DNA of 64,000 nucleotides, taken from contig CM055607.1 in NCBI GenBank assembly GCA_029379385.1, positions 10,974,001-11,038,000 of the forward strand, in the 5' to 3' direction. The number at the start of each line of letters is the position of its first letter. Position 1 is the first letter of the stretch. The notes beneath the pieces were generated by a model, which did not search any database, was not told the origin of the DNA, and saw nothing but the letters and a program-made list of their open reading frames with translations. The position numbers and the translations under genes were made by a program. Positions 9,661 to 21,518 of this stretch are shown in pieces. Source of the stretch: Quillaja saponaria. Lineage: Eukaryota; Streptophyta; Magnoliopsida; Fabales; Quillajaceae.

Positions 9661-12600
9661 ATCCCTAGCCGAGAAGCAATCCGCTGTCGAAGCTCAAGGC
9701 AACGCTGTCCGTGGTCTCAAAGCATCTGGAGCATCCAAGCTGGAAATTGATTCTGCCATTAAAGCACTGAACGGGTTGAAGCTAGACAAGACTACGATCG
9801 AGAAGCAGCTTCAATCTGTCATCAGTGGTGGTGGCGGTGATAGCTCCATTAGTAAGGAGACATTCCGTCAATCTGTGGGTAACACTCTCGAAAGGCGTTT
9901 GTTTTACATTCCCTCTTTCAAGATTTACAGAGGTGTTGCTGGGCTTTACGATTATGGGCCACCAGGTTGTGCTGTTAAGTCAAATGTGCTTGGGTTTTGG
10001 CGCCAGGTATGCCAAGTTCTCTATTTTTGCATGGCCTTAAAAGAAGCTCCTTCTTTTTTTTTTTTTGATGTGATGCATTTGTCTGCAAATTTAATCTCAA
10101 ACAAGATGATAACTTCATCATATTGGGGGAATACTTGAAATTCTCTAGGGGGGAACTGGGGAAGATCCACGAGATACAGAGCACAATGAATATATGCCAG
10201 TTTGGCTGGTTGGCGGAGTATAGAAACTCAAGGAGATGATACTATTATTAAGGACAAGGACATCCAATAGTAAATCCTTTAGTTTTAGGTTGACTGTAAG
10301 TGTTTCTCATTTTTGGCTCCTAAGGAGGCGAAATGGTACTTTGTGATGGTCTCTTTTACTAATTATTTTCCTGCCCTTTTTCCAAAGATTGAAACAGAGT
10401 TTTGAGGTTCTAAGCAAAGGGTGAGGGCAATGGAAGAAAAATTGGCATAGTGGGTGCCAATCCACTTTTTTTTTCTTCGAAGGAAACTGACATATTGAGT
10501 GGCAATCCAATCATCTCATATTCTCAACTTCCACCATTATCAATTTTGCTAGGAACTGATAATGTTAACTTCAGTACAGGAGAGGTCGTGGGTTGATCCC
10601 TGCCCTCTGTATCATATCTATAACAAAGAACAAATTATCCTTGTAATAATAAAATATTCTGGTCGGCTTAAATTGTTTCTCTTTTATATAAAACAATAAA
10701 AAAAATTAGTGAATTATAGATATTGGAAAAAAGAATTGTTCTTATGGAATGCTGAACTTTACTTTGCTCCAATATCTGGACTTCTTTATTGTTTTGTATA
10801 CTAGACAAACCATTTGAGGTGGAGGGAGTATTGGTGACCATAAATTTAATAATGATGGATGGCACACACAAACAGTCTAACAACATAGATATCAAACCAT
10901 ATTTCTCATCTATTTATACAATGTAGCTGATTGGTGCTATTGGAGTTTGCAGCATTTTGTTCTTGAGGAGAACATGCTGGAGGTTGACTGCCCATGTGTG
11001 ACACCTGAAATTGTCCTGAAGGCTTCAGGTCATGTGGAAAAATTCACTGACCTCATGGTTAAGGATGAAAAAACTGGGACATGCTACCGAGCTGATCACT
11101 TGCTCAAGGACTTTTGCAATGAAAAGCTTCAAAAAGACTTGAGTTTAACTCCAGAGAAGGCTGCAGAACTCAAGCATGTACTAGCTCTCTTGGATGATCT
11201 CTCTGCTGAAGAGCTGGGAGCAAAGATCAAGGAGTACGGCATTACAGCTCCAGACACAAAGAGTCCACTATCTGATCCTTATCCATTCAATTTAATGTTT
11301 CAAACATCAATAGGCCCATCTGGGTTGAGTGCTGGGTGAGTATTTGTTAAGCACACAAACATGTAGAGTATGTTTATACCTCCATTTTTGAATTGCTTGT
11401 CTTTCTTGTATTGGGTGAGTATTTGATTCATATACAAGCATGTAGACATGTTTGTGTCATTTTCAAATTGATCATTTTTTAACTTTCTTAATGCATGCTT
11501 GGTGTTGAAGCTCATATTCCTTTTCCCAAACTGCCATGGCCTTCTTGATGAACTGATTGCATATTTTTAGTGCCTGTGGTGCTATACATAATCATCATCT
11601 TATGAATGAAAATATTTATCATTTATCCAACTGCTGCAGGTATATGCGTCCTGAAACTGCACAAGGCATATTTGTCAATTTCAAAGACTTGTACTACTAC
11701 AATGGGAACAAGCTACCTTTTGCTGCAGCCCAAATTGGACAGGCATTCAGAAATGAGGTTGTTAATTTTTTCTTGTTTCACAGCTTTCTTGCAAACATTC
11801 TTTCTTTGTGAAAACATAATTACAGTTGATTAGGCGATGTCCTCCTGCTTCTTCCACCTTGTGGAATACAGTGCCTTTCTGTATTACTGGGGGGGGGGGG
11901 GGGGGAGATTCTCTGACCATGTATTTGTTTATTCAGATTTCTCCTCGGCAAGGCCTTTTAAGGGTTCGTGAGTTCACGCTAGCGGAGATTGAGCACTTTG
12001 TTGATCCAGAAGACAAATCTCATCCAAAATACTCTGAAGTTGCTAACTTAGAGTTCTTGATGTTCCCAAGGGATGAACAAATGTCTGGCCAATCTGCAAA
12101 GAGAATTCGACTGGGTGAAGCTGTTTCAAGGGTTGTTTTGAATAACAGTGCTTTGTTGTTAAATTTGGCCTTCTTGTCTTTTTCAATCTCTTTTTCTAAC
12201 GTGTATTATTCAATTTCTTTTAGGGGATCGTCAACAATGAAACTCTTGGCTACTTCATTGGGAGAGTATATCTTTTCTTGACTCGCCTTGGCATAGACAA
12301 AGATCGGTTACGTTTCCGACAACACCTTGCCAATGAGATGGCCCACTATGCCGCTGACTGTTGGGATGCTGAAATTGAATCTTCCTATGGTTGGATAGAG
12401 TGTGTTGGTATTGCAGATAGATCTGCATATGACTTACGAGCGCATTCAGTAAGAAACCATTATGTTTAACAATCTGCGGCTCTGCTCAGTTACATATTAA
12501 ATGAGTTAATCATTATTGCTAGGTGGCATAACTCTAAATGAATGGATTATTTGGACTAGCGTACTAAATGGCTGAACACCCTCACCAAATTACAAAATAT

Positions 12601-14192
12601 GGATATGAGATTGTGAATTTAATTACTTTTGGGCTTTACAATTAACATCTAAAGCACAAAAGAAGGGCTAATGTTTCATTGTATTTATTGTCACCAGAAG
12701 TATTTGTACATTCTTATAATGTTTCTTTATTCAATACAACAGGACAAAAGTGGCGTTCCGCTTGTGGCTCATGAAAAATTTTCAGAACCTAGGGAAGTGG
12801 AGGTAAGGCTTTATGCTTGTTAGTCATGATTCTCTATCCCTTGTTATTAGTACCATAAATTACTCATGATTACTTGTACAACTAGTTCAAGCCAGCAATC
12901 ATTACTTGATTCCATGTACTCAGAAATTGGTTATAGCTCCGGTGAAGAAAGAGTTGGGCCTGGCATTCAAGGGAAATCAAAAGAAGGTGCTCGAAGCACT
13001 GGAGGTAATTATGAAGGCTTGGAGTAGTTCCTCTTTGGCCCTTGTCTTGATGCTATAACTTTTCAGTAACTACTGCTTTCATCAATTTGACATAGTGAAG
13101 TTCTTTTCTGGTAGGCAATGAATGAAAAAGAAGCTCTGGATATGAAGGCTGCTTTAGAATCAAAAGGAGAGGTGGACTTTTTTGTCTGTACCCTCGAGAA
13201 GAATGTGTCTATAAAACAAAATATGGTGGCGATTTCCAAGGAAAAACAAAAAGAACACCAGAGAGTTTTTACTCCATCTGTAATTGAGCCATCTTTTGGT
13301 ATTGGACGAATAATTTATTGCCTCTATGAGCACTCTTTCTACACAAGGCCAAGTAAAGACGGTGATGAACAGTTAAATGTCTTCCGCTTTCCCCCTCTTG
13401 TGGCACCTATCAAATGCACAGTTTTCCCTCTAGTTCAAAATCAACAGTACGAGGAGGTAGCCAAAATCATTTCTAAATCATTGACTGCAAATGGAATCTC
13501 ACATAAGATTGACATTACAGGTATGCCTGTTAAGTAAATTTACTTTGTCTTTGACGAGCCCTACTTTATCAAGATTGCCTCTTTTTTTTTCTTTTCTTTT
13601 TCTGTTTTTGTGTTTTGAGGAGGACTTCTTGTCCTCTATACATCTGTCCTATAAAATTTCTTCTTTTCTTTTAAAAAAAGAAAAAGAAAAAATTGATATT
13701 ACAGGTATGCTCGTTTAAGTAAATTTACATTGTCTTTGGCATGAAACATGCTGATGGTTTATTGGAAACCACATGGATTTAAACACAAACTTGCAGAAGC
13801 ACATCACCCCCAATTTTCTTAAGATTCTTTCATGGTACAGTTAATATATTGTTGAAAGCATTTGTTATTTGATTTCTTATTCTTTGGTTTTTATGTTACA
13901 CATGTGGAGCCGGAAGCTGTAGTGGGATAAAATATTGATTACTTTTTATGACTTGCATTTGTTAATAATGTTTGCAGGTACATCGATAGGGAAACGCTAT
14001 GCAAGGACTGATGAACTTGGTGTGCCTTTTGCGATCACTGTTGATTCAACATCTGATGTGACTATCCGGGAGAGGGACAGTAAGGATCAGGTACGTATTC
14101 CTGTGACAGAGGCGGCAGCAGTTGTTAAGGGGGTAACTGATGGCCTCACCACGTGGGAAGATGTATGGTCATCTTTTCCCCACCATACCTAG
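9632..14192 (+). CDS. Glycyl-tRNA synthetase (class II, eukaryotic type)
   Basis: Nine exons: 9632-10006, 10953-11335, 11640-11757, 11937-12131, 12224-12448, 12743-12802, 12924-13004, 13115-13520 and 13978-14192. They join in frame to 685 residues. The enzyme charges tRNA-Gly with glycine in the cytosol and, in plants, often also in mitochondria. Residues 1-60 form a WHEP helical hairpin ([16 protein letters not shown]). Class II motif 2 is marked by AFRNE (288-292) and motif 3 by PSFGIGR (about 538-544). The C-terminal anticodon-binding domain follows ([16 protein letters not shown], then [22 protein letters not shown]). The start ATG at 9632 gives the cytosolic form; a possible targeting leader lies upstream in another frame. 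Intron 3 has a run of 17 G, and intron 8 repeats the end of exon 8. All introns are GT-AG. Confidence 0.95.
11889..11905. repeat. Poly(G)17 tract in GlyRS intron 3
   Basis: Seventeen consecutive G on the coding strand, 31 bases before the exon 4 acceptor. It could form a G-quadruplex-like structure in the pre-mRNA and is a likely site of length error. Confidence 0.85.
13505..13738 (+). repeat. Duplicated exon 8 end/donor inside GlyRS intron 8
   Basis: The junction GATTGACATTACAG|GTATGCC plus the following TTAAGTAAATTTACTTTGTC (13507-13553) recurs at about 13690-13738 with a few changes, about 184 bases downstream. The second copy is preceded by a pyrimidine- and A-rich stretch. It provides a second donor-like site and an in-phase copy of the last exon 8 codons. 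Confidence 0.8.
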
Positions 14193-15125
14193 CTTCCTCT
14201 CCATGGACAATTGAAAATTGAGCGTGTAACAACACAAGTCTGGTTTACTTTGTTTCTTTATGAAAACTGAGCTTTATCATTTAAGAACATTAATTTGTAA
14301 TGCATACGAGAATGACTGAAAATTTACCATGTTCCGCTGCCCTTCTGTTGAGACCATATTTTTGCTGACTTAATATCTACATAAATAAGCGCAGCATTAT
14401 GAAGTTAGTTCCCTAGTTTGGAAACCTTGTCTTCTCGTTGAACTCCTGAGCCCCTCACTGTAAAACTTCATGGCTCATGCACCCATTATTTTTTCATCAG
14501 TATCACCTGGCTTGAGGGATAGTTTATGACAGAAACAGGCAAGCATCCAACCGCGACCGGGTATTATGTTTCCAAAATGTCCTAACAGTTTCTGAAACAG
14601 TTTTTGGGACAAAGGAACTATATACATAGTAGCACCTATTCGGTTACTTGTTGAAAGGGACAAAATGTCCTAATTCTGACTTACTTGTTGAAAGTTTTCT
14701 AGTATTCCTATTCGGTTTTTGGGACATAGTAGCACCTATCCCTGACCAAGGTGATATATGTATCCATTTATAAATACTATGCTTGTGGTGTTTGTAAATG
14801 CACGTGTAAGAGAGAGAAAGAGACTAATAAGAAAATATAGCTAGCAAATATTGGCATAGGGATAGCAGGTACCATGTATCTGTCAGCTCTAATTGTGCTT
14901 TCATTTTGCTTCAGTTTGTGTATAAATAGCCAAAAATATATATTCATACTACAGCTGCATGCACCTATTTTCCATAATTAATCCTCTGTTTGACAAGCTA
15001 TAGCTAGGAAGGCACCGTCAATTTTTATTCTTCTTTTTGTCCTAGCTCTGCCTTAAACACACACCCACACACATATATATAGAGAGAGGGAGAAAGCTGG
15101 TCAGTAAAACAAATTAATTATATAA
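14193..15125. other. Intergenic region with alpha-galactosidase promoter
   Basis: It holds the GlyRS 3' UTR and then the promoter of the next gene. A repeated phrase (TTTTTGGGACA...TATAGTAGCACCTAT) around 14600-14740 is a small local duplication. A TATA box lies at 14921-14928. An AC-rich/TA/GA simple repeat lies at 15058-15094 in the probable leader. Confidence 0.55.
14921..14928 (+). promoter_or_regulatory. TATA box of the alpha-galactosidase gene
   Basis: TATAAATA, 198 bases before the start codon, in a suitable place for a leader of about 165 bases. Confidence 0.55.
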
Positions 15126-18100
15126 ATGACTCCATTTTCATCATCCGTAGGTGGAGGTTGGTGGTCAGCTATGGCGGTGGTGTTGGCCTTGTGCCTCCTT
15201 ATGCTCTTTAACACTGAGTCTTCATCCGCAGCTCGCTTGTTAAATACTACTAGTAGCATTTCAAGGAGACAACATCTTCCTAATGGACTTGGTTCAACAC
15301 CTCCCATGGGGTAATGATCAATTAGTTAACCCTCTTTTCCTTTCCTTCCTTTTCCTCTCGCTAACATCTCCTTCTTTCTTCTTCTTCTATTATTGAATGA
15401 TATAGCTAGCATAATTAATAGTTGATCATATGTATATATATTCACATATATCACAAATTGTCAATCGTCTTTGATAATATATTTTTAGGGATGAATTTAC
15501 AACGAATTGAGTGATATATTTTATTTTCTTTTTTATATTCACCTCTATTTCTTCCTTCTTAGCTTTTCTTTTATTTTTTGAAGAATTTTTTACTTTATTT
15601 ATTTGTTTGTTTATTTGTTCTTTATTATTTTTTGTAAATAAAAGAAATGATGTAGTGATCATTCTCATATTCCATGCACTATTGCTTTCTTTTCAACGTG
15701 ACAAAGACTTAAATCTAATTATGGAGGTTATAGCCAATTTTCTTATATTGACAATTAATTAATTTGTGGTGCGATGTCGGTTGGTTGAATAAATATTAAT
15801 CACACCTTTTCTTATTAAGACAAGATGAGAAGATCACAGTTGGATTGAATTAATTGTGACCAGCCATTAATATCTTCTCTAATATGTATATTGTAGGGAA
15901 ATATTTTTTATTTTACTCTAATTTTTATTTTATCATTTCTAAGATTATTGGCATGACTTAGTTGTGTATATCAATAAGTTTGCCTAATTTTAAAAACAAA
16001 GGGTTTGAATTATTAGAATTTTTGAACAAACACAAAAAAATTATAAATCAATTTTTTTTTTAAAAATTCCTTTTTGTCTTTAAACAAGCTTCCAAATTAA
16101 TCTGAAGAGAAAAGAGCTTCCAATGCAAAGTGGTGTCTTCAATGCTTACAAGGCAAAGTGGTGTAGCTAGCCCATAATTTCTTCCATTCTTTTTTGGATG
16201 TGGTTAAAAATTAAGTGCACCAACTCCTTGACTAACCTAATGAAAATGACATGGGTTTTAATACATGTACATGTCCATTTGCAGTTGGCTTTATATAGAT
16301 ATCCCATCCAATATCCTTTTTCCACAAATTCTTAATATGATATTATAATAGTATAAATCTCAATAGTTGCTTCCTAATTAGCATCTTATATATTGTATTT
16401 TTTTTTTAATTAAAGATTTTTTTTTTCTTCCAAAAATGCATACTTAACAACACGAAGTCTACGTTTTAGGTGGTATCTTATTCTTAGGTGAAACATTCTT
16501 CCACACCTAGGCAGAATAAGATAACTTTTGGTACAGTCGATTTCTATTAGGTAATGTTCGTACAGGAATAAAAGTCATTAATATTTTCTATTTTTTTTAT
16601 ATAAATAATAAATATGTGATGAAGAGTGGATAATTTTTTTTTATTTTTTTTTACCAACAATCATTCTTAAGTGACAAAATATGATCAATTATATTATGTT
16701 CTAATTTCTAAAAGTAACACTCTGATTGAATTTTTTTTGGTCTTTCCATGAGATAATTAAAAAGAAAAAGAACGGACCTCTATCTTTTAAGTTCAAATAC
16801 CATCTCCTCAAGCCCAGCCCATTTTAGTTCTTTTTATGGGCCTTCCGTGTTTTTAGTCTTCTTTTTTTATGGGCTTATTAACTCTTTGAAATTTTTTCTG
16901 AGGCAAACAAAAAGAAAAAAATGAAAATGTTTTGAGTATTATTGCAATTATATCCTCTTTTACAATAATCCAAGTGTGGCAACTAATTATTAATGGTGAT
17001 CAGATGGAATAGTTGGAACCACTTCCAATGTCACATTGAAGAAAATTTGATTAGAGAAACAGGTACATTTATTTATTTATTTGTTAAAATATGGACATTA
17101 ATTCATTTGCCAATTTTGAACTCAATGTTTTTTTATTTTTAAATTTTGGGTTAAAAAGAATTACATTTCTTTTATTGCAGCGGATGCAGTGGTGTCTACT
17201 GGACTTGCAGCATTAGGTTATCAATATATAAATTTAGGTAAGCTGAGTATTTTGCATATACTTTTATTACTTATTAATTAAAGACACAATTTTTTCAAAA
17301 AATATTGGCTGATATAGTGCTCAATTATTTTTTAGATGATTGCTGGGCTGAGCTTAATAGAGACTATCAGGTATGTTTTCTTTTTACTCCTTGATAATTT
17401 TATTCTGCTATGCTCTCTCTGTTGTTCCGGGCTTTTGTTTTAGAGACTCTTATTTCCTTTGCTTGGATTCTTTTGATATATTTGTTAAAAATCTTATCTA
17501 AGGTTTAAATTTTTAACAATTTTTTCTGAGAAAGTTGAATTTCTGGCAGGGCAATTTGGTTCCTAAAGCTTCAACATTTCCTTCAGGAATCAAGGCTCTA
17601 GCAGACTATGTTCATGGCAAAGGGTTAAAGCTTGGGATTTATTCTGATGCTGGGTATCAACTAATTAACCTTGCACTTTGATCAACCTGCATTGATCATA
17701 TATGATTGTTCAAATTCTTTTCCTGATTTCTTTAAATTTTCATGTATAGAATTCAAACATGCAGTAAAACCATGCCTGGTTCATTAGGGCACGAGGAACA
17801 AGATGCAAAAACATTTGCTTCCTGGGTATGATTCTTGGATTTGAAAATCAAATTGTAATGTTACTAATTCTCATCTCATGCCATCTTCACTAATTTGTAA
17901 TTTAAATCTCTCACAGGAAATTGACTACCTGAAGTATGATAATTGTCACAATACGGGAACAAGCCCTAAGGAAAGGTACTCTGATGCCTTCAAATGCACA
18001 TATTTTAGAGTATTGCAGATTGAAGTTGTTTGTTTGAACTTTGAACATGGGACTGATGAAATGAATTGCAATTAAACTTTAAATTTATATGAAATTGGTT

Positions 18101-20450
18101 TGTATTTGTTTAATTTGCAATGACAAAGTTTCTACCTTTTGTTTTAATGAAGCAAAATGACAGTTTTAGCATCTCTATAATTCGGAATATTGATATGTTA
18201 TTTTGATGCAAACTTTGTAACAGGTACCCTGAAATGAGTAAAGCTTTATTGAAATCCGGAAGGTCCATCTTTTTCTCTCTATGTGAATGGTGAGTTAACT
18301 CATTGATGATTTAATTGCATTAAGTAGTTCTCCTGTGCAGATAGCTAGCTGCAAATGCTTCAAAAACTTTTGTTCACGAAACTTTTCAGTTTAAATTAAT
18401 AATAAAGTTAACATCAGATTTATGAAATTCTCTCCCTCTAAAATACCCTCTAACATCCAAGTGATTTGGCTTTTAATTGTGGAATTGTTTTATGAACACA
18501 GGGGACAAGAAGATCCTGCAACTTGGGCCAAAGGTGTGGGAAATAGTTGGAGGACAACCGGTGATATTGGAGATAACTGGCATAGGTGACCATGAAAGAA
18601 ATATATTCCTTATTTTTTTTTTCTCAATGATTTAATTTAAGGATTTGGGTCTTCCCATATGCTCAATTTATAACCATGTCATGTTACATTATCGAATGTG
18701 TGAGATGTGATTAAGTCGACCCAATTACAATAGTAGAAAACCTATTTTGTAAATAGGAACACGAGAGGATCCAATTCCCTAATGCTGAAGTTATCCAGTT
18801 AAAGGTGTTCTGCATAATGGTGTTTATGCTAAACTTACATTTCTCAACTAAATGCCAATGATGCCAATTGACATATATAGCAGTAACAAAGGCATTTATT
18901 AGAGGGTGGTTTATTTTGGTCCTTTTAGATTATCATTGAGCTAAAGATGTAGCCAGTTATATAATTTGTATTCATTAACATACCTTTTCAAGATTTCATA
19001 CTTAGTTTTCTCTTGTCATACTACTTTCCTTAATAGCATGACATCTCGTGCGGATCAAAATGACAAATGGGCATCTTATGCTGGACCTGGAGGATGGAAT
19101 GGTAACAAAACTCACTAAATACTTTTTTATTTATTCCATTTAAAATTTAAAAAAAATAAATCATAATGTAATTCCCTTGTCATTATTCAATTCTTAGACA
19201 TGATTAATTATTTTCTTTTATTTATTTTTCTACTGGGAGACAGTGAGTCATAAGATAAAAAAGTTGATAAGTAATGCATTATGCATTACATGATGCTCTT
19301 CAGTCCTCCCTGTTGTAAATTTTTCTCTTCTGTATCATATCAGATATCACATTCTCTTCCTTATTCTTATCAGATCCTGATATGCTTGAAGTTGGAAATG
19401 GAGGAATGACTACAGAAGAGTATCGTGCACATTTCAGCATATGGGCATTAGCCAAGGTATGTAACATGATGCAAAAAGAAATTAAACCCTTTGACATTTC
19501 ATAAATAGCATTATCAGAAGTTCCTTTGGTGAAAATGTCTTCAGATATACGAGAACTGAGTTTGTGTGTGCAGGCTCCTTTATTGATTGGATCTGATGTT
19601 CGAGCTATGGACAGTACGACACTGGAAATTCTAAGCAATAAGGAAGTTATTGCAGTAAATCAAGGTATAAAAAAGAGGCAAACAAAAGCATTCTTACTTG
19701 TGTCGTTTGTTCCACTTAGTTTGGTGCCAATAGGTTGTAATTCTGTGATTGCACTGCTGCTTTATTCTGGTTTTGATTATTTTTTTGTCAGTGTGTGTCT
19801 GTTGCTTTGTTTGTCTCTGCTTTAGTTTTCAGAATAATGATCTGATTCATGAAAGAAGACAGAAACATTGGTAATTTTTCAAAAGAGTAATCACTAATTA
19901 TTGTTTCTGTTGCTTAAAATATTTCTGGATAGACGAGCTAGGAGCTCAAGGGAAAAAGGTGAAATGGGGTGATGATTTGGAGGTAAGCTCTCTCCCATCT
20001 TAATTGTTGTTTTGCAACTGAAGCATCATTTTGTGCCAGAAACTTTCATCTGCAGAGTGTCATCTCATGAAAGGAGTAAATGTATCCAAGATCAATTCTA
20101 AAGGAAAAGAGTAAAATTGCAGGTTTGGGCTGGTCCTCTCAGCAGTAAGAGGATAGCTGTAGTACTATGGAACAGAAGTTCATCAAAAGCTACACTCACT
20201 GTTAATTGGCCTGACATTGGCCTCACAGAAAACACAATTGTTGATGCACGAGATTTATGGGCGGTGAGTTACGTTTTCGACGCCATCTTTTCTTTTCCCA
20301 AATTCAGAAGTGTGCATTTGATACGTCCATGGTTTATATTAACATGTAATTGAAATTTTGCAGCATTCAACTCAATCAAGCGTTTCAGGATCACTCTCTG
20401 CTGAATTGGATTCCCATGCTTGTAAGATGTATGTCTTGACTCCCAAATAA
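15126..20450 (+). CDS. Alpha-galactosidase, glycoside hydrolase family 27, secreted
   Basis: Fifteen exons: 15126-15310, 17004-17062, 17181-17237, 17336-17370, 17550-17653, 17750-17825, 17917-17975, 18224-18289, 18502-18585, 19037-19101, 19374-19456, 19574-19664, 19933-19982, 20123-20263 and 20364-20450. They total 1242 bases, or 413 residues. It removes terminal alpha-1,6-galactose from raffinose-family sugars, galactolipids and galactomannan in the apoplast or vacuole. An N-terminal hydrophobic segment ([14 protein letters not shown]) is the signal anchor or signal peptide. The mature part begins near [17 protein letters not shown]. The nucleophile is Asp180 in LKYDNC and the acid/base is Asp235 in WRTTGDI. 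The C-terminal beta-domain follows [16 protein letters not shown]. Intron 1 is long (1.69 kb). All introns are GT-AG and no frame lesion was found. Confidence 0.95.
16472..16525. repeat. Imperfect hairpin in alpha-galactosidase intron 1
   Basis: GGTATCTTATTC-TTAGGTG at 16472-16490 is complementary, with a short bulge, to CACCTAGGCAGAATAAGATAAC at about 16504-16525. The loop is about 13 bases. It may be a small foldback element relic. Confidence 0.5.
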
Positions 20451-21518
20451 AGATTTTAGCTTCCAGGTAAAGAAGCTGGCAGTACAGAAGAAAGTAGAGG
20501 CTGCTTATACCACTAGACAATGAATATTTTAGTGGACCATTCAATAATATATTGAGTATCGCTAAAAGAGCAAAAAGAGTGTATCCTTTACAATTTGACA
20601 ATAAAGTTCTCTTTTTCTAGTCTGTCTTTGGTCCATTGAGCTCATTTAACTTAAATGCAATAAGCAGATCAGCCTGTCTTAAATCTTACGTCTGCATCCC
20701 ACAGAGAGCATGCTGCTCAAAGCATAGCATTTTATTTATTTTTTAACTTCATTTAGCTATATGTTTCTGCATTTCTTTCTCTTTCTCTCTCTCTCTCTCA
20801 AGAAAGGAATGCAATTCCCTGCAAGCATATTTCTTAAACAAAACTGTTTTGTTGATTACCAAGAATCCATTAGCAGTTGAGAATTGTGAAGGAAGGTTCA
20901 GGAAGCTTGCTCTGTTAAATCTGCATATCCAGAGAACGGACAAGACAGTGTTCTAGCATGATATGCTTGCAGCTTTTGCCTGTTAATTGCTTAATTATAC
21001 AAAATGCATAATTAGCTATAGTTGGAACTTTGTTGAAATTTAAGCTATGGTAACGGCTTTACCCCTTGGAGGATCATCATGTCTAATGGAAAAGTGAAGA
21101 TCTTAATCCTTTTCAAAATTGCAAGACAGTGTATAAAATATAGAAATAATTAAAGGTTTGCATGTCTGTTGGAAATTTCTTAATGTAAAATCCATCAATG
21201 AATTTTCTATCATATCCCTTGTGGTACAATGTACCATAAATTTACAGAAGGCTGACAGCGCAATCTAAAGCTCTCGGAATGGGTGCACAATTTATTTTCA
21301 GCAAATGAAATCACAAACAGTATTATCCATGATCTCTTCCAAGCACCTATTAAAATGTGCATATCGTCCATGCAGCAATCTATGATGCCTCTCATTCTTC
21401 AGTTGTCAGCAATGTTAGCCACTCTTGACTTGATCAACAACAATGTAGCATTCTACCATCATCGTCTCTTTCTTTTTCTTTTTTGCTGGGACTTCATTGT
21501 GGTCTTGGTTTGTCTTTC
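20451..21518. other. Convergent 3' region between alpha-galactosidase and TEX2-like genes
   Basis: No exon is supported. A (CT)n run at about 20779-20799 is the only clear repeat. Both 3' UTRs must lie here. Confidence 0.5.

Noticed and set aside
10565..10615. SINE-like B-box (GTCGTGGGTTGATCCCTGCC)
   Set aside because: It looks like a tRNA T-arm, but no A-box, cloverleaf, 3' tail or target duplication could be found around it.
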